Source: Dysgonamonadaceae bacterium | GTDB lineage: Bacteria; Bacteroidota; Bacteroidia; Bacteroidales; Azobacteroidaceae | Reading direction: 5' to 3' | NCBI GenBank assembly: GCA_031261015.1 | Contig: JAISKG010000118.1 | Span: forward strand, 1 to 15,515 | Length of the DNA: 15,515 nucleotides | Part shown: positions 1-7,915 of the stretch, one piece after another | How the letters are laid out: the number at the start of each line of letters is the position of its first letter | Numbering within the stretch: the stretch's first letter is position 1 | Notes under the pieces: model-generated | Seen by the model: only the letters and a program-made list of their open reading frames with translations | Told to the model about the DNA's origin: nothing | The model's database searches: none | Translations under genes and position numbers: made by a program

Positions 1-41
1 CCGAAAACAAGCTGATACTTTTCTTTTTTTTCTTCTTTCAT
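1..41 (-). CDS. 5' end of an unidentified gene running off the left edge
   Basis: On the minus strand an ATG at 41-39 opens a frame reading MKEEKKEKYQLVF before the window ends. The lysine/glutamate-rich start is compatible with a cytoplasmic protein, but 13 residues are too few to name a family. The gene would be divergent from the HTH gene at 185. A good TAnnTTTG -7 element lies about 65 bases upstream. It could be a chance frame, so confidence is low. Confidence 0.35.
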   Translation of the reverse strand, partial: MKEEKKEKYQLVF

Positions 42-105
42 TTTCTGGAAAATTTAAAATATTAGACATAAAATTATTTCTGAAATTTCTCAAAGAATCT
101 CGTGA

Positions 106-113
106 CAAAAATA
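106..113 (-). promoter_or_regulatory. Possible Bacteroidota -7 element for the leftward edge gene
   Basis: The minus strand reads TATTTTTG, an exact match to the Bacteroidota TAnnTTTG -7 consensus. I see no convincing TTTG -33 box at the usual spacing. It points toward the partial gene starting at 41 and would give a leader of roughly 60 bases. The region is AT-rich, so a chance match is possible. Confidence 0.3.
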
Positions 114-158
114 GAGCATAATTTTTTGAAATAATAATCCTATATTGAATAATTATGC

Positions 159-166
159 CACCTTTG
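159..166 (+). promoter_or_regulatory. Possible -7 element for the HTH gene
   Basis: CACCTTTG, followed by CA, differs at one position from TAnnTTTG. No clear -33 box is present. If it is real, transcription would start near 173, so translation would begin at ATG 185 and not at the in-frame ATG 155, which lies upstream of this element. Confidence 0.25.
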
Positions 167-184
167 CATGAAATTAGTCGTAAT

Positions 185-550
185 ATGAATAATGTAGGTC
201 TTAATATCCGGAAATTGAGAGAAAAGAAGGGTTTTTCTCAGGAGTTTATTGCCGATAAACTGGGCATCAATCAAAGTACATACGGTAAACTTGAAAGAGA
301 TATGTCAAGTATGACTTTGGACAGACTGTTTAAAATAGCTGATGTCCTTGAAGAGGATGTGACTACTTTGCTTGATATTGGCAAGAAAAACATTTTTAAT
401 AATCAAGCTAATCAAGGTAACGGATACGTAGAAACCATCAACAACGACTACAAAGCAATGGTTGAGGAATTGAAATTAGCTTATGAAAAAATGCTTACTA
501 TTAAAGATGAACAAGTCGTTTTGTTGAACAGTTTGTTAGAAAAGAAGTAA
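185..550 (+). CDS. XRE-family helix-turn-helix transcriptional regulator
   Basis: A small DNA-binding protein of 121 residues, counted from ATG 185. Residues about 5-62 form a classic Cro/C1-type HTH: NIRKLREKKGFSQEFIADKL, then an NQSTYGKLERD recognition region and an LFKIADVLEEDV helix. A polar Asn/Gln-rich linker (about 70-88) leads to a charged helical tail (about 88-121) likely to be a coiled coil for dimerisation. The frame is open from ATG 155, but the extra ten residues (MPPLHEISRN) precede the normal family start and overlap a possible promoter, so I prefer 185. The gene is convergent with the Rpn nuclease (7 bp between stops). Its target is unknown. It could be an orphan regulator of a mobile element or the antitoxin-like partner of the divergent edge gene. 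Family assignment is firm; role is not. Confidence 0.85.
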   Translation: MNNVGLNIRKLREKKGFSQEFIADKLGINQSTYGKLERDMSSMTLDRLFKIADVLEEDVTTLLDIGKKNIFNNQANQGNGYVETINNDYKAMVEELKLAYEKMLTIKDEQVVLLNSLLEKK

Positions 551-557
551 GGTTGAA

Positions 558-1538
558 TTAGTTTGGTTTCATCGCAGCCCTCATTTTCCGTACCATACTT
601 AAAGGCACACCAGCAAAATCCGCAATGAATTGATCATCCGGGCTTTTTTGTATCATATTGGAAAGCATTTCTTTCCGATTGCGTTCAATGCCTTCTTGGA
701 TTCCACGTTTTGCGCCACGTTTTTCACCGAGCTTCTCTCCAAGTTTCCGGGCGCGCTTCCTCTCCGTCGTCAATATTAATTCCTCAATTCCCATGGTCTT
801 CGTTCTCCCTGTTATGTGATCTAATTTTCTGTCAAAAATAATACCATTTTCCGAATTTTCAAAATGAATGTAGTTTTTCAAAAAGTTCATGATCATGCGG
901 ATCTTGTCTTTCGGCAGCTCCATTGCCAGAAATTTCTTTGATAAGCGAAGCTTGATTTCCATTAAGGCAGCATCACGCTCTTTTGCATTATCCAGATTTT
1001 TTCCATCAAAAACGGAGCGGACGATCAGAACGACCATCGCAAACGGATTGTTGCTTTGCAATAATTCTTCCTCGCTTTGCTGCGCAATCTTATAAACTTT
1101 ATACCGGTAAATTTGTTCAGTATCTAAAAGTTTCATTATAAATTGATTGGGACGAATTTTTCGATTATTTTCCGTCAAAATAGCGTAAGCAGAAATCGGT
1201 TTATTATATTTGTCCCAGATCCGGTAAAAGTAAGTGAACATTCGTAGCGGAAAATCTGTGCTATACTTCGCTTGCACTTCACAATGAATCAACACCCATT
1301 GTTCCGCTCCTTCTTTCGTATAGATTTTAGCCAATTTATCCACAATTTTTACAGCGTATTCATCCTCTTCTTCTGTCGGGAACAGTTGCGCCAACTCCTT
1401 GTCAAGAAAAGTGATACCTCGCTCGAAATCGAAAATTTCATCGGCTTTGGAGTGCATGAAACGCAGAAAATCATCGAAGACGTCTTCCAGGATGCCTTTC
1501 CATAGATAATCGTTTTGGTGGCGAAATTTCTTAGTCAT
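558..1538 (-). CDS. Rpn family recombination-promoting nuclease / putative transposase (PD-(D/E)XK)
   Basis: A 326-residue protein of the Rpn/transposase_31-like group. The E. coli members RpnA-E are DNA endonucleases that promote RecA-independent recombination. The N-terminal half carries the degenerate PD-(D/E)XK core: Asp67 in KIVDKLAKI, then a beta strand WVLIHCEVQ with the characteristic E-x-Q pair (Glu87, Gln89). Residues about 95-175 match the usual aromatic FxYFYRIWDKY segment and the conserved region after it. The tail (about 258-290) is basic with glycine every four residues (GEKLGEKRGAKRG), typical of this family in Bacteroidota, and ends in a short HTH-like stretch (IADFAGVPLSMVRKM). 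Length is normal and the frame is intact. Such genes are multicopy and spread between genomes. No terminal inverted repeats or target duplication are visible around it. It has its own likely promoter at 1560-1567. Confidence 0.85.
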   Translation of the reverse strand: MTKKFRHQNDYLWKGILEDVFDDFLRFMHSKADEIFDFERGITFLDKELAQLFPTEEEDEYAVKIVDKLAKIYTKEGAEQWVLIHCEVQAKYSTDFPLRMFTYFYRIWDKYNKPISAYAILTENNRKIRPNQFIMKLLDTEQIYRYKVYKIAQQSEEELLQSNNPFAMVVLIVRSVFDGKNLDNAKERDAALMEIKLRLSKKFLAMELPKDKIRMIMNFLKNYIHFENSENGIIFDRKLDHITGRTKTMGIEELILTTERKRARKLGEKLGEKRGAKRGIQEGIERNRKEMLSNMIQKSPDDQFIADFAGVPLSMVRKMRAAMKPN

Positions 1539-1559
1539 TTCTTCCTTTCAAATAATATG

Positions 1560-1567
1560 CAAAGGAA
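1560..1567 (-). promoter_or_regulatory. Likely -7 promoter element of the rpn-like gene
   Basis: The minus strand reads TTCCTTTG followed by CAT, one mismatch from TAnnTTTG. It is about 20 bases upstream of the start codon, with a purine-rich AAAGGAAG just before the ATG as a possible ribosome binding site. The phased TTAGGTTA-type repeats at 1586-1626 lie immediately upstream, where an activator or repressor would bind. Confidence 0.4.
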
Positions 1568-1585
1568 AATGTTTTTACCCGGAAA

Positions 1586-1626
1586 TTGGGTTTATATTAG
1601 GTTATTTTTAGGTTAAGCATAGGTTA
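1586..1626. repeat. Helically phased 8-bp direct repeats (TTAGGTTA type), 11-bp period
   Basis: On the plus strand TTAGGTTA occurs at 1597-1604 and 1608-1615, ATAGGTTA at 1619-1626, and a degenerate copy TTGGGTTT (6 of 8) at 1586-1593. The starts are exactly 11 bp apart, so all copies face the same side of the helix. The array begins 19 bp upstream of the rpn -7 element, a typical operator position. The pattern is what a cooperatively binding regulator or an end-binding recombinase would use. No binding protein can be named from the sequence. Confidence 0.55.
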
Positions 1627-1801
1627 AAAAAACAATTCTATGCCATATCCGATCCGACAATTACGATAATTACTTGGAAAACTATTCGGCAAGAATTACT
1701 TCTACAATATTCCGGATTTTATGATGAAAAATCAACAGAATTATTAATTGAGATGTTGAAATCGGAGATCAGTTCTTATACAAAAAGGATGTATTTTATT
1801 T
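1612..1801 (+). pseudogene. ATG-less open frame, possible gene remnant in the rpn-speA gap
   Basis: The 263-bp gap between rpn and speA has no obvious gene. One plus-strand frame stays open from 1612 to the TGA at 1873, including 63 codons before speA begins. It reads like protein in places (TIITWKTIRQELLLQYSGFY, then ELLIEMLKSEISSYTKRMYF), with amphipathic helix character. It has no start codon near its beginning and no recognised family. It may be the remnant of a lost gene or simply a chance frame in AT-rich DNA. Confidence 0.2.
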
Positions 1802-3694
1802 TCACTCCAAATAAGTATATCCATAAAGTCCCGACCGATAATTCGATAAAAATTCCCGGCCTTCTTCCACCGTGATTTTTCCTTCTTTCATCGTTGAAGT
1901 CACCCACGATTCGACTGTTTTTACTAATTTTTTTGGATTATATTGTACATATTCCAATACATCGGCAATCGTTTCTCCATCCACTACTTGCTCAATTTCG
2001 TAACCGTCTTTGCTGACCGAAATATGAACGGCATTCGTGTTGCCGAACAAATTATGCAAGTCGCCCAGAATTTCCTGATAGGCGCCGACCAGAAAAACGC
2101 CGATATAATATGGCTCTTTCCGGTTCAAGCTGTGTACGGGCAAATGGTAGGTGTAATTTTTCATGTTGATGAAATTGTCGATTCGTCCGTCGGAATCGCA
2201 AGTAATGTCCTGCAAGGTCGCCGTCCGGTTCGGTTTTTCGTCCAAGCGCGAAATGGGAACGATCGGAAATACCTGGTCGATCGCCCACGAGTCGGGCAAG
2301 GATTGAAAAAGCGAAAAATTACAAAAATATTTGTCGGGCAGCATTTTAGAAATCTTCCGGAGTTCTTCCGGTGCATGCTTCATATTCATCGCCATTTGAT
2401 ACACTTCGCGCGCAATCGACCAATACAGTTTTTCCACTTGGGCGCGAGTTACCAAATCGACCAAGCCTAAACTGAACAAATCGAGCGATTCTTCGCGGAT
2501 TTGCTGGGCGTCGTGCCAAGTTTCGATCAATCGCGGCTGGTTCATTTCGTCCCACAGTTTGTACAGTTCTTTCACTAATTCGTGCGCGTTTTCGGGCAGT
2601 TCTTCCTCCTCTTCCCATTCGGGTAAAGTAGCGGTTTCCAACACTTGAAACACGAGAATCGAATGATGCGCCGTCAACGAACGTCCCGATTCGGTGATGA
2701 TATTCGGTTGCGGAATATCGTTTTTTATGCAGGCATCGACTAAAGTAGAGATCGAGTCGTTGACATATTCCTGAATCGAATAGTTCATGCTGCTTTCGCT
2801 TCCCGATGAGCGCGTGCCGTCGTAATCCACGCCCAAGCCTCCGCCGATGTCAACAAATTCGACAGCATAACCCATGTTGCGCAATTGTACATAAAATTGC
2901 GAAGCTTCCCGCAAAGCATTCTTAATTCTCCGAATCTTAGTAACTTGACTTCCGATATGAAAATGAATCAACTTGAGGCAATCTTCCATTTTATTTTTTT
3001 GAAGGAAATCGAGCCCTTCCAGCAATTCACTCGACGAGAGGCCGAATTTGCTCACGTCGCCGCCCGATTCTTCCCATTTGCCGCTTCCCGAACTTGCCAA
3101 TTTGATCCGAATTCCAATATTCGGGCGGACTTTCATTTTCTTGGCCAATTCGGCAATCAATCGGAGTTCGTTCAATTTTTCTACGACAATGAAAATGCGT
3201 TTGCCCATTTTTTGAGCCAAAAGCGCCAGTTGAATATAATCTTCATCTTTGTAGCCGTTGCAAATGATCAGCGAATCTTTACCGGTGTTGATGGCTAATA
3301 CGGCGTGCAATTCGGGTTTCGAGCCGGCTTCCAGTCCGATGTTGAATTTTTCGCCATGATTCACAATTTCTTCGACCACTTGGCGCATCTGATTGACTTT
3401 GATCGGATAGATAATAAAATTCTGCGCCTCGTAATGATATTCTTCAGCTGCGGTTTTGAAACAATTGGAAATTTTTTCGATCCGGTTGTCCAAGATATCG
3501 GAAAAGCGCAACAGCAGCGGCGCTTCCACATCCCGCAATACCAATTCGTCCATTAAATTTTTGAGATCGACGGTCATGCCACCTTTTTTAGGTGTTACCG
3601 TAATATGACCTTCCTCGTTGATGGAAAAATAATCCAATCCCCAACCATGAATATTATACAATTCGAGCGAGTCTTCTATGCGCCATTTTCTCAT
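1802..3694 (-). CDS. speA: Biosynthetic arginine decarboxylase
   Basis: PLP-dependent enzyme converting L-arginine to agmatine and CO2, the first step of the agmatine route to putrescine and spermidine; cytoplasmic. The protein is full length at 630 residues. The fold-III (alanine racemase-like) barrel shows the PLP lysine in YPIKVNQ (Lys99), HFHIGSQ at 244-250, the phosphate-binding GGGLGVDYDG at 284-293 and ESGR at 335-338. The C-terminal beta domain carries the second-subunit active-site motif TCDSDGRID (Cys499) and GAYQEILGDLHNLFG at 538-552. An acidic run (EWEEEEELPENA, about 359-370) sits in the family's variable insertion. The start is 18 bp after the topA stop, with AAGGCA just before ATG, so it is probably cotranscribed with topA. 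No other polyamine genes are in the window. Confidence 0.96.
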   Translation of the reverse strand: MRKWRIEDSLELYNIHGWGLDYFSINEEGHITVTPKKGGMTVDLKNLMDELVLRDVEAPLLLRFSDILDNRIEKISNCFKTAAEEYHYEAQNFIIYPIKVNQMRQVVEEIVNHGEKFNIGLEAGSKPELHAVLAINTGKDSLIICNGYKDEDYIQLALLAQKMGKRIFIVVEKLNELRLIAELAKKMKVRPNIGIRIKLASSGSGKWEESGGDVSKFGLSSSELLEGLDFLQKNKMEDCLKLIHFHIGSQVTKIRRIKNALREASQFYVQLRNMGYAVEFVDIGGGLGVDYDGTRSSGSESSMNYSIQEYVNDSISTLVDACIKNDIPQPNIITESGRSLTAHHSILVFQVLETATLPEWEEEEELPENAHELVKELYKLWDEMNQPRLIETWHDAQQIREESLDLFSLGLVDLVTRAQVEKLYWSIAREVYQMAMNMKHAPEELRKISKMLPDKYFCNFSLFQSLPDSWAIDQVFPIVPISRLDEKPNRTATLQDITCDSDGRIDNFINMKNYTYHLPVHSLNRKEPYYIGVFLVGAYQEILGDLHNLFGNTNAVHISVSKDGYEIEQVVDGETIADVLEYVQYNPKKLVKTVESWVTSTMKEGKITVEEGREFLSNYRSGLYGYTYLE

Positions 3695-3712
3695 TGCCTT
3701 GCAGTATTAAAG

Positions 3713-6067
3713 CTATTTTTTTGATTTTTTTCTAATGGGAGCTTTCTTTTTCTCCTTATTTTCCCTGCCTTTTTGGATGATTTCCTGCGCTTCCCGGTAA
3801 GTCAAATCTTTGCTTTCCGTTCCTGCGGGAATTTTGTAATTTTCTTTGTCGTATGCAAGGTAAGCTCCGTAACGACCGTTCAATACAAAGAGTTTTTCGT
3901 CTTCAGGGAAAGATTTGATCACTTTGTTCATCGCCTGCGATTTCTTTGTGACGATCAGATCTTTTGCTTCTTCGATTGTGATGGTATAAGGACTTAATTC
4001 CTTGGGAATCGAAACAAACGCTCCTGTGTCGTATTTGAGGTAAGGGCCGAAACGGCCGATGGAAGCTGTAACCAAGTTTCCTTCATATTCGCCCACCGTT
4101 CGCGGTAAATTAAATAGTTTGAGGCCTTCTTCGAGCGTGATGGTTTCGATGGATTGATCTTTGGTCAGCGAAGCAAAACGCGGTTTTTCGGTGTCGTCGG
4201 CCGTCCCAATCTGCACGTAAGGACCGAATTTCCCGATTTTGACCGACACCGGCTTGCCTGTTTGAGGATCGGTTCCCAATAATCTTTCACCGACTTTAAA
4301 TTCCGATCGCGAAGCTAAAACTTCTTCTACGATTGGGTGGAACAGATCATAAAATTTATGTAAAGTATCTGTCCAAACCAGTTGTCCTTCGGCGATTTTG
4401 TCGAATTCGACTTCCAGATCGGCCGTGAAATTGTAATCCATGACTGTCGGAAAATGCACCGTCAAGAAATCGTTGACGACAATTCCCGAATCGGTCGGCG
4501 TTAATTTATTTCGATCTGCGCCGACGATTTCGATATTTGCTTTCTTCGAGATGTGTTGATTCTTTAATGTCAGCGTCACAAATGCTTTCTCTACTCCTTC
4601 TTTATTTCCTTTCACTACGTATCCGCGGTTTTGGATCACCGAAATTGTAGGCGCGTAAGTCGAAGGACGACCGATACCTAATTCTTCCAGTTTACGCACC
4701 AAACTGGCTTCGGTGTAGCGCGGCGGTTTTTGTGTAAGTTTTTCGGTAGCAGTAGCCTCCGATAGATTTAAGACTTCGTTTAATTGCATGGGCGGAAGGA
4801 TTGTTTCTATATTATCTTCCGTATTTTCGTCGTCATTGTCTTCGAGATAGACACGCAGGAATCCGTCGAATATAAGTACTTCTCCGTGAATGTAAAATTT
4901 GTCTGCCGGGTTATTGCTGATGCCGATCGTGACGGTTGTTCGTTCGAGATTAGCGTCGGCCATTTGCGAAGCAATGGTTCGTTTCCAGATCAATTCGTAA
5001 AGTTTTTGTTCTTGCGAACTTTTTTTGATAGTGTGATTCTGGATATAGGTAGGACGAATTGCTTCGTGCGCTTCCTGGGCGCCTTTGGATTTCGTATGAT
5101 ATTCGCGAATTTTGATGTAATTGTTACCAAATTCTTCTTTGATCTCTTTTTCCGCAGCCCGCAATGCCAAAACGGATAAATTCAATGAGTCGGTACGCAT
5201 GTAGGTGATCAATCCGGCTTCGTACAAACGTTGAGCGGTCATCATGGTTTGTCCGACGGTGTATCCGAGTTTGCGCGAAGCTTCCTGCTGTAAAGTAGAA
5301 GTCGTGAAAGGCGCCGCCGGCGATTTTTTGGCCGGTCGCGTCTGGATATCTTCGATGGAGAAGGTCGCATCCCTCAGCGAATCCAAGAAGTCGAACGCTT
5401 CCGCTTCGGTTTTGAATCTTTTATTTAATTCGGAACGAACCGTCGTTTTTCCGTCCGGTAAGGTAAAGTACGCATAAACTTTGAAATACGCTTCCGCTTG
5501 AAAATGATTGATTTCGCGTTCTCGTTCCACGATGAGCCGCACAGCCACCGATTGCACCCGGCCGGCCGAGAGCGAAGGCATAATTTTTTTCCACAAAACC
5601 GGCGAAAGTTCGTAACCTACGATACGATCCAAGACCCGGCGCGCTTGTTGCGCATTGACTAAGTTTAAATCAATATTGCGCGGATTTTGGATGGCGTATG
5701 AAATAGCGCTTGGCGTAATTTCATGAAATACAATCCGTTTGGAATCTTGTTGATTCAAATCCAGCACCGAATATAAATGCCATGCAATGGCTTCTCCTTC
5801 ACGGTCCTCATCGGAAGCCAGCCAGATCATCTTAGCTTCAAGAGCTGCTTTTTTCAATTCTTTTACGATGGCTTCTTTGTCCGGAGTGACGGCATAATCG
5901 GGTTGGAAATTATCCTCGATATTAATTCCTATGCCTTTATCTCTCAAGTCTCTGATATGACCGTAACTGGATAAGACTTTGTACTCTTTTCCTAAAAATT
6001 TCTCTATAGTTTTCGCTTTTGCCGGTGATTCGACAATGACGAGATTTTCTTCCATTTCTTTCTTCAT
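3713..6067 (-). CDS. topA: DNA topoisomerase I (type IA)
   Basis: Relaxes negatively supercoiled DNA by transient cleavage of one strand through a 5'-phosphotyrosine. The 784-residue protein starts with a Toprim domain: VIVESPAKAKT (Glu13) and the acidic triad DEDREGE at 86-92. The type IA core follows, with SAGRVQSVAVRLI near 167-179 and the catalytic Tyr289 in GLITYMRTDS, then RYTEASLVRKLEELGIGRPS at 450-469. The C-terminus has at least three Toprim_C-like repeats (IGKFGPYV about 611-618, IGRFGPYL about 670-677, NGRYGAYL about 730-737) and a lysine-rich tail. The protein contains no cysteine at all, so the Cys4 zinc ribbons of the E. coli enzyme are absent, as in many Bacteroidota. ATG 6067 is used here; an internal Met5 is also possible. 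The downstream speA lies 18 bp away. Confidence 0.97.
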   Translation of the reverse strand: MKKEMEENLVIVESPAKAKTIEKFLGKEYKVLSSYGHIRDLRDKGIGINIEDNFQPDYAVTPDKEAIVKELKKAALEAKMIWLASDEDREGEAIAWHLYSVLDLNQQDSKRIVFHEITPSAISYAIQNPRNIDLNLVNAQQARRVLDRIVGYELSPVLWKKIMPSLSAGRVQSVAVRLIVEREREINHFQAEAYFKVYAYFTLPDGKTTVRSELNKRFKTEAEAFDFLDSLRDATFSIEDIQTRPAKKSPAAPFTTSTLQQEASRKLGYTVGQTMMTAQRLYEAGLITYMRTDSLNLSVLALRAAEKEIKEEFGNNYIKIREYHTKSKGAQEAHEAIRPTYIQNHTIKKSSQEQKLYELIWKRTIASQMADANLERTTVTIGISNNPADKFYIHGEVLIFDGFLRVYLEDNDDENTEDNIETILPPMQLNEVLNLSEATATEKLTQKPPRYTEASLVRKLEELGIGRPSTYAPTISVIQNRGYVVKGNKEGVEKAFVTLTLKNQHISKKANIEIVGADRNKLTPTDSGIVVNDFLTVHFPTVMDYNFTADLEVEFDKIAEGQLVWTDTLHKFYDLFHPIVEEVLASRSEFKVGERLLGTDPQTGKPVSVKIGKFGPYVQIGTADDTEKPRFASLTKDQSIETITLEEGLKLFNLPRTVGEYEGNLVTASIGRFGPYLKYDTGAFVSIPKELSPYTITIEEAKDLIVTKKSQAMNKVIKSFPEDEKLFVLNGRYGAYLAYDKENYKIPAGTESKDLTYREAQEIIQKGRENKEKKKAPIRKKSKK

Positions 6068-6083
6068 TTCTATTTTGAGCGCG

Positions 6084-6091
6084 TAAAGGTA
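6084..6091 (-). promoter_or_regulatory. Possible -7 element upstream of topA
   Basis: In the 33-bp gap between the beta-barrel gene and topA the minus strand reads TACCTTTA, one mismatch from TAnnTTTG, about 17 bases before the topA ATG. No -33 box is evident. The short leader favours either weak use of this site or the internal start at Met5. topA may also be read from the upstream TPR promoter. Confidence 0.25.
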
Positions 6092-6100
6092 CTAAAAACT

Positions 6101-7915
6101 TTAAAATTTCACATTGATTCCTGCCATAATATTGAAATTCTGTGCCGGATAACCGTACCAAAGATCGTATTTTTGAAACAGGAGATTATTTAAAATAACA
6201 AAAACGGAGAAGGTTTGGTTTACGGAATAAACGCCGGAAACGGAAAGATCATGAATATCTTTCATTTTCAGCTCGCCTTTCTCGAAATGGTAGGCCTTGC
6301 GTCCGAATTCGCCGTGATAAGCGAGTGTAGCGTGCAGCGGAAGGGTTGGACAGCGCCAGCCGAGCGATAGGTCGGCAGTCATATCCGGTTTGCTCCAGGC
6401 GCCTAACATATTCGGGTCCGGTTCGGTCATCGAGTTTTCGTCGGAATCGGCTTCTTTCAGTGAGCGTTTATAATAAACCAATTTCAAATTAGCATCGAAC
6501 AAATCTTGATAGGCATAATCGAAAGCCGCTCCGATTTTCCACGTGTTCGCTTTCGCATAATAAGGCCTGATGAACGATCCGAGCAGCCACGGCTCGTTGG
6601 AAGACGTTAATTCCGGATCGAAGATTGCAGATAATAAAAAGTCATCCGTGTAAAAATGGGCATTATTGGCGATTTGATAACCGGTAAACAAATCAATCTG
6701 ATGATCGGGCGCAAACGAAAATTTGAGGCCGAGCGTTCCGTCCAACGGAATTTTAGTATCGTGCACGCGGTAAACCGGCGCCAGATACCGGTTTTCGTAA
6801 TATTGACTGTAATTGCTTTGATCCTGAATGCCGCCTTGCGCAACTATATATAATAGGAGTTGATCGGTGGGCAGCCAGTTGAATTTTACATCCGGAGCCA
6901 ACAAAAAATCTTGAGTACTGCCGAATTGTCCATTGACGGAAAGTCCGAGTTGAGCATTCCATGCAGCGTCTTTAAACGTTAAATAAGGAGTTCCCGAAAT
7001 TGTCCAATTATTCCGATAGCCATCGAACAGGAGAATTTTATAAGTGTATCTTTTCAAAAATCCTTTGATCCCGATACCCATCAAATCATTGTCAAAATTT
7101 TTGTACAGACCGAAATCGGCTGAAATACCATTTTCCGTTTGTCCCTGCAAGGCTTTTGTGAACTCGTATTTCTGTTTAAATAAAGTGTACCTTAGATTAA
7201 CGTGATAATTAATTTCGTCATTATCAACAGAATGAATACCTGCATGCGCCGTAAGTAAATGGTTTACTTGATTGATGTTTTGATCGATGCCTTCCGATCC
7301 GAGCACATCGGTCAGTTTCCAAGTATAAATCGAATCTTCGGGAAGACCATAATAATTGAACATCGAATAAGTGTATTGCGCATCGGCGTTGAAAACCGCT
7401 TGTTTAAAATAGTGACGATAATTTGCTCCCAGCAAGTTATCGTTGATTTTCATTTTTTGTTTCCCGTCGTTTTGCAAATACTTGACGTTGCTGTTGCTCG
7501 AACGATGGGAAGCGTAAATGCTAAGGAAATCTTCCTTGGTTTGCAGGATTTGATAACCCACGTCGCCGTCGATATTCAACAAACTGCTGACACCCAAATG
7601 TAAATAGCCGCGTTGTTGAGGATCGCTTGCTACATTCGTATAATACGCCTTGGGATCCAACAAATTAATCGCCGGTGCGACTGCTGCCGGAAAAGTATAA
7701 TTGGAAAATTCCGCTTTGGAATTAGTTTTCCCCGGCGCTTTGATTTCCGGCCATTGATTGATTTTCGAAGCGTCTTGCAGCAACGGATTGTAAGCTCGTT
7801 GCAAGTTTACCGTCCGGTTCAAACCGGTTGTATCCTGTTTTGCGGTCTGTGCTTGAAGCGGTAAAGAGATGCCGGCGACAAGCAGGAAAATATAGAAAAA
7901 TTTTGTCCGATTCAT
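6101..7915 (-). CDS. Outer-membrane beta-barrel protein (TonB-dependent receptor-like, no plug domain seen)
   Basis: A 604-residue exported protein. A lipophilic signal peptide (FFYIFLLVAGISLPLQA) is followed by likely signal peptidase I cleavage after Ala22. The rest is rich in alternating aromatic and polar strands (for example ADAQYTYSMFNYYGL, HLLTAHAGIHS, VYSVNQTFSVFVILNNLLF) and ends in INVKF, with the terminal phenylalanine expected of a Bam-inserted barrel. I see no TonB box, no carboxypeptidase-like N-terminal domain and no plug domain, and the length is short for a SusC-type receptor. The start codon overlaps the TPR gene stop by four bases (ATGA), so the two are translationally coupled and likely form one envelope complex or transport unit. 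The substrate is unknown. Homologues are often labelled TonB-dependent receptor, which the sequence here does not prove. Confidence 0.75.
   Translation of the reverse strand: MNRTKFFYIFLLVAGISLPLQAQTAKQDTTGLNRTVNLQRAYNPLLQDASKINQWPEIKAPGKTNSKAEFSNYTFPAAVAPAINLLDPKAYYTNVASDPQQRGYLHLGVSSLLNIDGDVGYQILQTKEDFLSIYASHRSSNSNVKYLQNDGKQKMKINDNLLGANYRHYFKQAVFNADAQYTYSMFNYYGLPEDSIYTWKLTDVLGSEGIDQNINQVNHLLTAHAGIHSVDNDEINYHVNLRYTLFKQKYEFTKALQGQTENGISADFGLYKNFDNDLMGIGIKGFLKRYTYKILLFDGYRNNWTISGTPYLTFKDAAWNAQLGLSVNGQFGSTQDFLLAPDVKFNWLPTDQLLLYIVAQGGIQDQSNYSQYYENRYLAPVYRVHDTKIPLDGTLGLKFSFAPDHQIDLFTGYQIANNAHFYTDDFLLSAIFDPELTSSNEPWLLGSFIRPYYAKANTWKIGAAFDYAYQDLFDANLKLVYYKRSLKEADSDENSMTEPDPNMLGAWSKPDMTADLSLGWRCPTLPLHATLAYHGEFGRKAYHFEKGELKMKDIHDLSVSGVYSVNQTFSVFVILNNLLFQKYDLWYGYPAQNFNIMAGINVKF

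Noticed and set aside
155..184. Upstream in-frame ATG extending the HTH protein by ten residues
   Set aside because: The extra residues precede the usual family start and lie over a possible -7 element; ATG 185 gives a normal N-terminus.
558..1626. rpn-like gene as a complete insertion element with terminal repeats
   Set aside because: No matching inverted repeats or target-site duplication were found around the gene; the TTAGGTTA array is on one side only.
1778..1794. Small inverted repeat ATACA/TGTAT after speA as a terminator
   Set aside because: The 5-bp AT-rich stem is weak, and the T-rich run follows on the plus strand, not on the strand of speA transcription.
2346..2618. Arginine-rich open frames inside speA, topA, TPR, uvrB and other genes on both strands
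   Set aside because: They lie wholly within well-supported genes in other frames and show skewed composition with no family motifs.
6101..7915. Calling the beta-barrel gene a TonB-dependent receptor outright
   Set aside because: No TonB box or plug domain can be seen and the length is short; only the barrel and signal peptide are supported.
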